Positions 1 to 11,924 of a stretch of 64,000 nucleotides of DNA are shown one piece after another. The notes below the pieces were generated by a model. That model was given only the letters and a program-made list of their open reading frames with translations, was not told the origin of the DNA and searched no databases. The first letter of the stretch is position 1. Each line of letters opens with the position of its first letter. A program made the translations under genes and the position numbers. Origin of the DNA: Boothiomyces macroporosus (lineage: Eukaryota; Chytridiomycota; Chytridiomycetes; Rhizophydiales; Terramycetaceae); NCBI GenBank assembly GCA_027604185.1, contig JADGKB010000045.1, positions 41,742 to 105,741 of the forward strand, given 5' to 3'.

Positions 1-2260
1 ATTTCAAACCATTCTGATCCCGTTAATAGGTTATTCTTTAAGGAAAATGCGTCATTGTATATCTTTTTTTGCTTGACTTTTAAATCGCCTACATTTGGGA
101 AGGGAAGCCCTACACAAATAACTCCCCTCGCTCTTTCATTGGCGAAATCGATACCTTCACTCATCTTTCCTCTAAAAACACAGAAAAGCATGGTTTGCTT
201 TGTTTTACAGCTCTCGTTGTATTCCTTCAGCAATTCTTCTAAATCTCCTTTTTTTGATTTTCTGGGTTCTTTAAAAATCTTGAAGGTGCGTTCAAAAGTA
301 TTCCACAATCCAGATTCTGTCCATCTTCTCTCCAACGAATCAACCCAGGAATAGGATGGAACGAAAATCAATATGCCATTGGGAATTTGTTTGGTAATTC
401 TGTAAATAGTCATTCCCAGTTGATCTTGGTAATCTTGTGTTCTAAACGTTTGAAAATCTCCAACTAAAGGTTTCCCATCCAGCCCTTTTGAAACTAGACC
501 GACAAATATCTGTTCTTTTTTGATTACATGAGACGCTTCAAGGGAATCGTGAAATTTAGCGCGCAATTCGCTTTCATATGTATCAAGTGGTGCAAGTGTA
601 CCAGAAGTGAGAATAACAGATCTGCATTTCGTAGCAATATCTTGAAAGATCACACCAGGATTTAAACATCGAAATGCCAACACATATTCGAATAGCATTT
701 GCCCGTCTTTCATCCTAGATTCTTTGCTCAGGATCATTTTGTAATCTAATTAGCTGAAAATACCTGTCTGGAACGAGTTACCTGGAAATATTAAACATTC
801 TACGATCATAAGAAATTCCGTCAAAATATTGACTGTATAAACGGCAAGTCTAGTTATTATAGTTGATTACTTTGGGGCTATCTTGGATGGCTTTGATTGA
901 CTTGCTCCTTCCTCTTCTTGACCTTGTTCTTCTCGAAATAAAATATCTTTCATCCTTTCCAAGTCAGCAAGTAGAGGGTTTAAGCTGATGTTAATCCCAG
1001 TTACTTGTTGGCATCAATTCCTATCCCGTGAAATAATTCAACAGCGTCATATCCAGACCAAATTTTACTGACTTTGTTTGATTCTTTTTCTGGAAAGGGG
1101 CTTTTACTTTGATCATCAATCCAATCCGTCAGATGCTCCAAGACATCCACAATCCTTGTAATATTGATATCCTTAAAATACTTTTCAACAGTTCGTAGAT
1201 TTGCCTTTGCCAATTCTATACTATCAAGGGATATTTCAACGCTTCCTGAATCAGCACAAATCCCTTCAATATTGTGGGCTTCATCAAAAATCAAGACTGT
1301 ATTTCCTAAATTGATATCACAAGATTGGCGAATCAGTGGCTCTATTATATAGTTGTACGGTGCAAACACTACTTCTGCACCAGCAGCTAGCAATCGAGCA
1401 GCATAATAGGGACATTTCTTTCTCTTTTTTCCTTCTTGCACCAGCTCCTATAGTTACCAATCACTTTCCTCTATATCCCAAATAGAATCGGCAAACTTTT
1501 CTGCCAAGGCTTTGTGGTCAGAGTACTCACATCCGCGATACTTTCTCAACTCTTTACAATCTTCTACTTTGTTGCTGCTTTTCATCACTTCAGGGTTGAT
1601 GCACAATTATTAAAAACAGAATACCATGTGGTCTCTACTACCCAGTATCGCCATTTTCGGTCTGAGATTGGTCTTTGTTCGCAATTCATTTACCGTCTGA
1701 TCAATTTGTTTCTGAGTGCGACTGAATTAACTTGATAATACCAGCTTATATATACTTTTGGAAGTTCCCTCGCTGGCTCTTCGTACGCTATTTCTCCTGT
1801 CCTTTTGTTATTCAGCACTTCTGCAGTAGGCATATAATCCCTGAGGTTGAAATTTAGAGGTATTACTGGTGCATTCAGGGCTGCTATTCTTTTTTCATGG
1901 GCTAACCAACTTAACGATGAAGCAAGAAGCGAGAGGGTTTTCCCTGTGTAAACAATTCAAATACCTAAAACATAAATACTCGGTTACCAGTTCCAGTGGG
2001 CGATTCCAGGATTGCGTTTTCATGGTTGATGATGGACTTTATAATCTTTATAAATTAAAGGTTACTTTAGTCATTATATCCATTTGCGAGGGATACGGCT
2101 TGAATGGGAAATTCACTGGTACACCCAGGATATTCAATTGGACTTGGTTCTGCAAGGCATTTCTCTGAAATTCTTCCATTTCCTTTAATCGTTGAACTTC
2201 TTTTTCATTCTTGACTAAATCCGGCCACATTTCCACCAGCTTTCTTTTCCTGTTGCTCAT
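1..2260 (-). CDS. FANCJ: FANCJ/BRIP1-family 5'-3' DNA helicase (3' end beyond window)
   Basis: XPD-like iron-sulfur DEAH helicase that unwinds DNA at stalled forks and crosslinks; nuclear. The start at 2260 gives an N-terminus that soon reaches FPFKPYPSQ, the FANCJ/RTEL1 Q-motif. Walker A (SPTGTGKT) is split by an intron at 1944-1987. Then come ISCRTQKQIDQ (motif Ia), GSRDHMCINPEV and KKCPYYAAR (iron-sulfur cluster region), FDEAHNIE (motif II), KIWSG, and a C-terminal part with ILTSGTLAP and SEGIDFAN that runs off the window. The order and the IWDIEELV-like segment favour FANCJ over RTEL1 or CHL1. Inferred introns: 2046-2065, 1944-1987 (44 nt, possibly two), 1722-1741, 1604-1624 (ends TG), 985-1004, 850-870 and 746-763 (18 nt). 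The junction at about 1448-1468 has no in-frame GT donor (see findings). The start lies 311 nt from the divergent SZT2 start. Confidence 0.88.
1604..1624 (-). other. Inferred GT-TG intron (21 nt) in FANCJ
   Basis: The conserved stretch GSRDHM / CINPEV is continuous only if 21 nt starting GTATTC and ending TAATAATTG are removed. No AG acceptor fits the frame. Cumulative exon lengths before and after it stay in phase. TG acceptors are known as rare U2-type 3' splice sites; use here is inferred. Confidence 0.55.
1944..1987 (-). other. 44-nt intron made of two back-to-back introns (23 + 21 nt)
   Basis: It lies inside the Walker A coding region of FANCJ, and removing exactly these 44 nt restores TGTGKT. 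On the minus strand the first 23 nt (1987 to 1965) start GTAACC and end TTTTAG. The next 21 nt (1964 to 1944) start GTATTT and end TACACAG. Each half alone has a normal length and normal borders for this genome, and no exon base lies between them. Keeping the second half would put TGA in frame. It may be one long intron or two removed in sequence. Confidence 0.7.
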
Positions 2261-2571
2261 TTGAATTCCAGAAATTCGGAAACTATTTTCGGGAAAAATT
2301 TAAAAGATATTCGAAACCAATTATTAAAAGTTGATTGTACTGATAGATAGTGGGGTTTAAGAGCTTATCACTCACACCAGGAATCAATTGAGACTGGCAA
2401 ATGTAAATGCACATTCTATAGTCGTTCCTTCAAACCTGAGCATCCTTTTAACCAATCAAATGTCAAAGTTATTCACATTATCCTCGCATATACGGAATCC
2501 AAGTAGCGGGATTATTAGCACCATTAAATAGAAATGATTTTTGAAATGTGCACTCACTAAAATTTTAACTC
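2261..2571. promoter_or_regulatory. Divergent intergenic region FANCJ/SZT2
   Basis: A 311-nt spacer between two divergent start codons, so it must hold both promoters and 5' UTRs. It is AT-rich. I see no convincing TATA box, tRNA or other RNA gene. Confidence 0.5.
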
Positions 2572-5500
2572 ATGGGTGAGATCAAGAAAATTACGTTGGG
2601 AATCAAAGACCCAACAAATTTCGCCAAATACCATTTGATATCATGGTATCTCACTCACTTGAACCAATCAGTGTCGCTACAGGATCTCAATAACGGCACT
2701 TTTAAAGTATTGGAAATCGAAGCGGATGATTCAAAAGAACTGGAATTCACCTTAAACACGGAAATTTCAACAATCGCAACTAAAAACAAATTAGTGATTA
2801 TTGTCGATTGTACCAACTCGATGAGCACCGTGGATAATAAAGTGCTGACTTCGATTGCTTTTGAAACGTACAGAATACTAATGTAGAATATGCAAAGTCG
2901 TTAGGGGAATGGTTCAGCCATTTGAAATCAGAAATAACGCTGCTGGGAACTTCACTGTAATTAAACCTGAAGTAATCTTGACTGTAATTGGAGAAGGAGG
3001 GAAGCTACCTTTTAAAGTGTTTCTACATCACCAACGAGTCACTATTGAAAACTTGTTGCAATTGGCAGAACAGATATACACCTCAATGATAGAGTACGAA
3101 AACGCCTCGCTAGAGTCTGAGCTTCAAACCAAACAGGACATGGATTTCTTGGAGCTTGGTATTTACACATTGAATTTACTACCAAATGATTATTTAGCGA
3201 ATTTGATTTATATTACAGATGGAGTGATGTTTGAATGTGATGCACAAAAAGTGAAAGAGTGCTGCAGAGTGATTTCCAGGGATTACATCAATTTTGGAAT
3301 AATTCAAGTTGGCTCATCAACTGGATTCTCTCCAACTATGGACCTTGGGCACGTTGTCAATAGAGAATACTTGAGATTTTTATCCGACAGCACCATGGGA
3401 TCGTTGATTTATGCGGATAGCCTACCGTATATTGAAGAAGATTCAGTTTCAGCGAAACCCAATATATACCAAAACTTGTACAATATCAAACATTTGAAGT
3501 TGACTAGTGAAAAAGACTCTAAAAAGTTTAGGAATCAATTTGAACCTCCAGAACAGTAATTTTGCTTAATATAGATCTGTAGATTCCCAAGCGATCAAGC
3601 TGATTGATACAGAGATAGAAGAAAGGCAGGAGACGAATAAGGAGGAAGAGTTCTATCCATGGTCCAAAGATTCCATTCCGCCGACTGTTGTTGATATCTT
3701 TTGTCTTCATCGTAGTTACAAGATCAAAGTGGTCAGCTTAAAGCGTTTAATTCAAGCCAGATTGAATGAAGGATTCAATATGGTTGGGATCAAATGCACC
3801 AGAAGCAGTTCAAAGAAACTAAATGTCAAAATCACTCTTCAATTGCCTTTAGCAATTAATTACAGAGTGCAATATAGCATCAAGTTTTCATGGGATGCAG
3901 AAAAACCAGATAGATCAAAACTGATTAATTATTATCCAACGTCAAGGCCAATCAAAATCGAATTAAGTGTTATTGCACATCAATCTTTTGCGGTATTCTT
4001 CCTGAACATTCACAACTATGATTCAATCAAGGGCGATTCCTTGAACGACCAAATTTATCTACAGTTGAACCAACTCCATTCATTTCTAAAGAGTATTTCG
4101 GAAACTGACGAGACCCTTCAAGTAATACAATCTTATATAGGTTTTATCTGAAATTAACATCCAAACACCTTCCGATATCCCTTCTACATACTGGCAATAC
4201 GTAACACAAACAATCTCTGTAAAACAGTACATCCTTGACACCCACAAAATATGCTTATTACTAAAATCAACTTCTTCCCACACAAATCTTGGAGAGAGAG
4301 CAGCTAAATCTTTATTTACAAACACTGAAGTCAATCGAACTCGATATCAAGTGGCTTCAATGTTTCTTTCTCGCTATATATCATCATGGGCGGACGTGAC
4401 CTTAACTAGATATACACATGCAAAGTGGATTTACGATGAATCCCATGTCCCTTCTGGATATTGTTTGCTAAATCTTAGCTGGCAAACGGAAAGCTTAATG
4501 ATTATAGTCCTGCAATTCTTTTCATGTTCGTTTGAAGAGAGAGTTCAAATAATCCAAAACTTCAAGAAAGATTTGATGAACCTCCAACACCTCAATCGTA
4601 CAAATCAAACTGCAATGTTTCCGATATATCCTAGCTTCAAGCCGTCAGACGGTCTCCTTATTTGCTATACCCCAATGGAAGACGGGACTGTAAGCCAAAC
4701 CGATCTTCATGATGTAGTTTCACAGCTTTTCCGACCAAATATTACTCCGGCAAGAAATTTCCTCAGACACATTCGCTGGATATGGTTTTCTGATATAAGT
4801 TATAACGATAGCCATAAAATACAGATTTTCAATCGGATATTCGAATCATCATTTATATTACTTTACAACTCCAGAAGCGCTGATGGATTTTTAAGATTAG
4901 CAGAAACTCCTGGGACAGTAACGTTCTACAAGGAAATCGAGATATCCAAAAACGAATATTGCTCCATCCAGTATATTATTTTATGGAACCCAGAAAACTA
5001 TCTGTTGGTTACAGAGTTGTGGGTAGAACCCAACTCTGAAGTCAAAAACGAAGCAATTGAGGAGTACTTTGTCCAGTATTCCAAAACGATTTTCGCTAGA
5101 GATTATTCACTGCTCATGCAACTATTTTCGTTTGATTACACTGTCAATAGGAATTTTGTCCAAGTTAAAAAGCAACTTGGTGATTCTGAACAGTGCATAT
5201 TTGTACCTACAGTTTACAACTTGCCTCTGGTTCTTCAAAACTCATATTTCTCCTACAACGTATATAGTTTATTTGGAGACCCTCCGCCAAAAAATGATTA
5301 TTTCAAAGTTGTACAGGAAAAGTTCAAATCGAAAATTGAATGTTGTTTTCAACCTGCAAACTTGCATGTGCAGCCTCAGATGTCTGATTTGTCAAAGAAA
5401 CACTATATTACTGATATTTGCCTGGTTGAAAACGAAAGCACTAAAATTGAGGAAGATATTGATTTTAATGCCATTATGATTGGCTACTTTACAAAACATC

Positions 5501-8500
5501 TATCTACTAATTGTAATGAATGGATCGCTTGGTCTTGTGATGCACAAATTGAGAATATTATGGATAGAATAGCCCAAGAGTTAACCGAAATTACCATTGC
5601 ATTCCCAAAATTCAACGAATCTCACCTATTTCTAAAGACGATCGATTCTGACAAACTAGTCTTGATTGCTGTCCCACATAACTACCACCCAAACAAATCC
5701 AAATTGGCAATAGCATTTTTCGTGTGTGTTAGACAGAACCTGTTTCTAATCAATAACGGAAGCTACAATTATCAAGTAACCCCATCAACACCCTCAGAAG
5801 AGTGCGATGGGAAACCACTATTTCTAGGACATACCAATGAAAAGCTATTAGATATACAACTTAAAAAATTTGAATACGGGGGTGCGTCAACGTATCAATT
5901 TATTAGCAACAGCGATGGAACCGATTCCCAAGAATCATCTCCTCTAGAAGTTATTTCAGAGTTTACAAAATGCTACGATTTTTCTACTGCAAAAACAACC
6001 TACTTGAAATTACTACTTGGAAAAAAAATATCTACAGTTGATTATAGGCGCTTGTTTTCGGTCCTAGTATCAAAGAAAATCACCATTGATGCTACAGATT
6101 TATTCTACACAATGTCTTTTGGCGATAAACATAAGGAATTGGTAAATGAAATAGAGCAAAAGTTTAATTCAAAGCTACATATCCATTTTGCAGACACCTC
6201 GACTTTCTTGAATGAAAGGTTGGATACCAGGTTATATTTTCATAAGGCGTCTTGTTCAAACGAACAAGAAGGACTAAATTCTCTTCAACATATGCTAGTT
6301 TTTAGTAATACCCCAATGCTGATTTCATTCAGTGTCCGGTATTGTTCTCAATTGGAAGAAGTTGTGGAGAAATGTGTAAACGGGCTTTCATTAGAAAGTG
6401 CAAAATTGAACTTCCCCAATAAGAAAGGCTTTATAGAACTTCCATATAACAACTCTGACCAGAAAGTAGAAGTGATTATGGATGTTTACTACTTGCCATT
6501 GGAAAGCGATGAATTTATACTCACAAATACGCAAAAAGAAGCAATCCAATGTTTAAAAGAAGACATTTACCACATTTTTCAGGACATAATATTTTCAGAA
6601 ATACTTCGAACTCCAATGATTCAGTATGATGAACACCTTATTCATTACCTATTTGCTTCCCTCCAAAGAAGGCATTATAAAGCAGAGCCAGTAATAATTA
6701 GGGACCAAATTGATTTCAAATTATCTCGTGAATATTCGATGCATTTCCAAGTTGATATACATTATCTGGACTCGGAGTGTAAGGAGCTGTTTGAATTTGA
6801 TTTTATGAAATGCCAGATATTGAATAATCAAATCAGATATTCTGGGCACTGTTTTTATCTCACTAATGATTCTGGTACTCGCAATTAATTTTAGGGAGCA
6901 ACAAATTTTGGTTGTTGGTGAACTCTTCAGCTATATATGTAGATATTTACATATTTAGTCTGGAAACATCCGCTATAACGTTGTCTATCTTGCATTCTGT
7001 TTATCAATGTATTCAACAGTGCCAAAGGACCGCGAATCAGCGGTATTTGCTGAAGGAGCTGTACGAAACTCATCTGGCCAGAGATTCTTTAGACTACTTC
7101 CCAAACAGCCCAACAAAGAGAGACGACATTTTGCATTCTCTTGCATGCCCATTGCAACTTGAGCAAAGATTTATGATCCATTGGAGAATTAGGCCTGTTC
7201 AAGTACTGAATAACATCATGAATTCAATGCAGGGGCTGGCAGTGTCGAACAGGAAGTCGGTTTTGGCCTTTTCTTCCAATTTCTATGTAATTTTGGAACC
7301 GTCAGAAAGTGATGATCAAGATAGAGGCTCCAAGCTGAATTTGGACATAAAATCGCCAAGCACGCCAAAAAAGGATGTCGAAAAATATTTGACAGTCTAT
7401 GTTTACGGTCTGGAAAAACCATCAACTGACATTACAGTCGACTTTTTGAAAATTATCGACAGCAAAATTGAAAGTGTAACCCAGAATGTACTTGGAACAT
7501 TCCTGGCTAGGAACTCTACCGCACGATTAACTCGTGCAGATTTGGACTTTATCATGCCTAGCGATATGGAACCATACTACTTTTCATATTTGCTGGTCAA
7601 GGAATTGGAAAACCCTCACTTATTCATTGTTCTGTTACGTCAAGCATTGCTTCTTTTCCTCCAACAGATGTCTGGAAATGATTTATGTAACCTGCTAAAG
7701 CAGTACTACCAGAGCAAATTTAACCAAACCATAATTGATGACCCTACGAAAAATACTTCAAACGAATTGCATATTGGAGATATGTCGTTCATCTACAATT
7801 GTGTTTCATCCCGAAGATTAACAGCCCTAGAAACTGCAGTTGGGGAAGGAATTATTTCAGTTTGTTTGACACCTTTTGACAGAAACAATACGATTCTTTT
7901 TCCTTCAGCCGCACCTTTATCTCTATGGCACAACAAGGCCGTTGTTTTGGACGATAAAACATTTTATGCAAAACACACTTTGGATGAAAAAGAGTTTTTG
8001 CAGTGGGATGGATATAAAATTGGAGTGACGCTTTGGAAGAAAGGACCTATAAACCTGAAGGCATTTACTGATAAAATCGATCTCACTTTTCAGCATACAT
8101 TGATTGACTACACGATCGAGAGTTACTATCGCTCTACCTCTTGGCATACATTATCAAATAAGAATAGATTGCCCGAATTGCCACCTGTGGATAAATCCAA
8201 GACGAAAAACGGTTTAAAAGGAAAACCAGCTGGAGAATTTCGACATGTTACATCAACTTTGCCTGAAATACTACAACGAGGTGCATCAATAATGAACCCT
8301 GTTATACAATCAATCAAAGTTTCATCTAAATTACCGTTGGATACGATAGCTTGTGGTATTAGAGGGATTCTTTCGGATGAAGATTTGCAGGCGTTCTTTT
8401 TCTGTAACGTAAATGGAAGCCTAATCTTAATTGATCAATTGACCCCTGCATCGGAAGGGAAAGATTCACCTGAAAGTCGACATGCTGAAAGAAATTACGT

Positions 8501-10849
8501 AGTGGTTGGCGCTGTTGATATATACAACCCTCCCGAAAGAAAAGAGCCTCCAAGAAGGCAATCTGCCGCTTCGGATGGCTCAGGTGGTCTTGCTCCAGGA
8601 AGTCCTCGTCTAGGAAGTATCAAAATTGCTCGTCATTCGTCTAATGATTCCGTTTCGGATGCTGATCAAGAGCCAGTGTCGGCTGGAAGGCGGGGTTCTC
8701 TTTCGAAAATGCAAAGTGGGGATTTTGAAGAAATATTTATGTTCCCGGATGTATTTTACCCATTCTTTCCGATATATGGGAAGCGCAGCACATTTTTTGT
8801 AGTGTCCTTGGAAAGCGATTCTGTTAGTGTGAGCACCTACAAGTAAGAAATGTTAACTTTAGTTGGAAAAAATCAGAATCAGACAAATTCTTTCTACGTA
8901 TGTTGAAGATTTTAAATTGGGCGAAAATCAATGAGCAATTCATCACAAGGAAAGAGAGTTACACTGGAAAACAGATAGCAAAGTTCAATGCTGTTGCCTC
9001 AAAGTATGGCCCACAAGTATTTACGTTTTCAGACACTGCGTTACGTGTAAGTGGCCCGTTTGCAGCAAAGTTTCGCGAGCTCGATTTCATTTATCACATT
9101 GGAGGCTATGATGCTGTTCATTTGCAAACTCAAATAGTAGATTTTTTGGAGTTATTTTTTAGATTTGGAAATCGACCAATTGGATCAGCTCATATTACAA
9201 AATCTCTGTCGGAAATGCCACACGAAAGTGCAGCTAATCCATTGTCCTTGAAGGAAATGTCCGAGGTTTTACAATCTCTCGAGCTGATACATAGCTCCTC
9301 TTCTCCAATATTTTTCTCTGAATGTCGCAGTGATTTGTTGTCAAAGTGGGAGTCGTTGGCACACACAAACAACATCAATTCAGTCAACCTGTTGTCATTA
9401 GGAAATTCAATATCTGCTTTAACGCCAAAGCTTACTCATGCTCAGCTTCAACTGGAAGAAAAATGGTTTAAAGACTTGATTTCAGAGTTTTTGGACCAGT
9501 ATGTGGAATACTTGGAACACCTTGGAATGGAAAAAGCTAAAGTAGATATGACTTCTCATGATTCTGGAAAGTTTGGTGGAGCATTTGCCATCAACTCTGA
9601 AACACTACTGGAAACACCGTCATTATTCCTCAGAAAGTACTTTCCCAGTGGGGTAATTTTGGTTCAGTGTGGATTCTATTCATACTTTGCCACTGTTAAT
9701 GTTTTGACATTCGCATACAACACAGCAGATAGCGTGCCCAACAAGGATGACGATTTTCTAATTGAATGCTCGAATATTACAAAGTATTCTCATATTGTGT
9801 CCTGTAATTTTAAACTAACGCAGTCTCCTACGACTTCCACTTGCGATATATCCGAAATATATTAAATCAACAGCAAAATATTGACCTCCCAGTGAACTTG
9901 GTACGAGTCTTGCGGACGTTTGTCTCACTCAATCCCAGAAAAGCAAGATTTTGTCGAAATCGAATAGCGAATGAGGTCTATAAAAGCTCTGTTATAAAGT
10001 ATGAACTATTCCGGTATATTATGAAGCATCCGACTCTGTATGGATTTAAATCAATAATGTTCAAAGGGGAATGCGTGGCATTTGGAGTCACGTTAGACAA
10101 TTTGAATAGTGAAAATACAGAATCTATCTCTGATTTCACTTGCAGTCTTGTAATTTGCGGTGCAGATAATGGTGGGGATGAAGAGAAGGAGCTTGTAGAA
10201 CTTGAATTTTTTGCTTTGGTGGTAAACCGTGTAAATAGCTTCCCGCACAAGGAATTTGACACATCTCCATCTAATCAGATCGACGACAATCCATTACATG
10301 AATACATCAGCTCTGGATACTACTTGCAGGATATTGTAACACTTTCAAAGAAAAAGATTGACGATTTGCTGGAAAGGGTAAGCTCAAGTGTTAATCAAGG
10401 TTGTAAAAGATTACGGAAGGGATAATTTATGGGCACAGTTAAGACAAGAGTCATTCTTCCAAAGTTCGTTGGAATGGTCAAGAATGTTTCTCGAAAAAAT
10501 CTCACCAAATATCGTCAATGTGTGTACAATGGATACATCATTGAACGAACTTTTTAATTCAAACTTGCCGTGGCATAGTATTTTGATATATTTAGTTCAA
10601 GCACATCAAAAGTTTGCCAGATATCTGAATGGTCCAGACGACAGAGCCCAACATTTGATTTTGTTCAACCCATCAAATGAAGATTATCTTTTGTATCTCA
10701 GGCTCCGAACGGCGGGGAATAGCACTAAATTCGAGATGTTTGCCATTAGTAGAGAAGGTATTCGAGATCCAGTGGAGTATGTACATATCAATGACACTGT
10801 AAATTCTATTCTATTTTGGATTTGGAATGGGTTATCATTCCAGGGCTAA
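2572..10849 (+). CDS. SZT2: SZT2-like protein (KICSTOR subunit), 2711 aa
   Basis: In animals SZT2 is the large subunit of KICSTOR, which holds GATOR1 at lysosomes and lets amino acids control TORC1. Eight exons join in one frame (8136 nt; human about 3400 aa) after removing introns 2883-2904, 3556-3574, 4122-4140, 6875-6894, 8843-8862, 9804-9823 and 10378-10399 (19-22 nt each). The N-terminal VWA-like region carries the diagnostic SZT2 pattern: LGIYTLNLLPND, YITDGVMFE, FGIIQVGSSTG, LGHVVNREYLRFL, then a MGSL segment. Near the C-terminus SYDFHLRYI appears only after the sixth intron is removed. A low-complexity acidic/serine linker sits near residue 1950. The stop at 10847-10849 is followed by AATAAA and lies 29 nt from the convergent stop of the next gene. 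Family assignment is firm; a role in TORC1 control here is inferred. Confidence 0.85.
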
Positions 10850-10878
10850 CAAATAAAGATATCCAAATGATTTTATTC

Positions 10879-11621
10879 TTAAAGTTTGTAGGTTTTTGCT
10901 GCAAAGAACTTATCTTCAGAATTGTTTGGGTCACCTCCAAGTTCCAAGCGAAGTCCATCAAATGGCAAGTCTTTTTCAGCCTAAAATAAACAGCTATTTA
11001 CCCATAAAACATGTTTTTCAGGAGAGTATAGATATACCCCGAATGCAACAAATCCAAGGAATCCAGCAGCCCCTGCAATTCCTCTCAAGTAAGCTCCCAT
11101 GCTTCTTTCCACACCGATACCCCAGATATTAGTAATTGTATCATTGTCTTGTACGATTTCACCGTAATTACGACGGTCTTGTTGATCCCAATAGGAGTGC
11201 GCATCTTTCAAAATAGCATATTGCTTTTCTAAACGCGGATATGTTCCAATAGGGTCTTCTGCTGCATTTCCAAATGAAACATTGCTCCATCCATTAGGGA
11301 AATCCTTTCCAATTTTTTGTACTGAAGGAATAGATTGATCGTATTCTGGAAAGTGTAACGGCTTTGGTAATTTGTCAAGAGGTGATTCAAAGCCGGTGTT
11401 GGTTTCCGCTGGAGGTGTGTAAAGTGGGTGGACTAGGAAGCTATGTCAGTTAATGAATACTCTTCTTTTTCATTTACTTGTGGTTTATATTCCTTTGGTT
11501 TTCCGATTTGTTCTTGCTCCCATATTTGAAATCCAACAGGAAATATTGGGTCTGGATCGGCTCTCTTTGCAGACATTTGTCTAATTGAAGAGCGGGATAG
11601 TATGCGAGCAAGTCCTCTCAT
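10879..11621 (-). CDS. NDUFB8: Complex I accessory subunit, NDUFB8-like
   Basis: Probable accessory subunit of mitochondrial NADH:ubiquinone oxidoreductase. Exons 11621-11461, 11440-11002 and 10980-10879 join to 233 aa after removing introns 11441-11460 and 10981-11001. It has a basic, Ser/Arg-rich presequence (MRGLARILSRSSIRQ), a DPIFPVGFQIWE block, then DPIGTYPRLEKQ, SYWDQQDRRNYGEI and one transmembrane segment (about GAAGFLGFVAFGVYL). That order (YP-x-L, WD, RRNYGE, TM) is the NDUFB8 pattern. The C-terminus ends FFAAKTYKL. It is convergent with SZT2 and shares the short 3' gap. Its presence argues against a lineage that has lost complex I. Confidence 0.7.
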
Positions 11622-11924
11622 TTTTTTAGATGCAAAAAAATGAATTGCAATTTGAAGAGTTTATCAACTAGACCCAGCCCAACCAAATTAAATCCAAATT
11701 CAAAACGCTATCTCAATCCTGAATATGATTCCCTATGGAATAGCAATTTCAACTTGAAAATCATGTGACTTTGTCAAGTAATTACAGTCGGAAAATTGCC
11801 CGCCAGTAGGAATAGTATAGAGAGATTTTACACTGTTTTCGATTAAATGAAATAAATTTGACAAGTGTGTATATGGTTTTAATTTTGGGGCTGTGAAAAC
11901 CAAACTCATCTTGAAAAAGGAAAC
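11622..11924. promoter_or_regulatory. Divergent intergenic region NDUFB8-like/phosphatidylserine decarboxylase
   Basis: A 303-nt AT-rich spacer between divergent start codons. The only open frame in it (minus strand, about 11733-11939) has no recognisable similarity and overlaps the next start, so I treat it as chance. No RNA gene seen. Confidence 0.45.
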
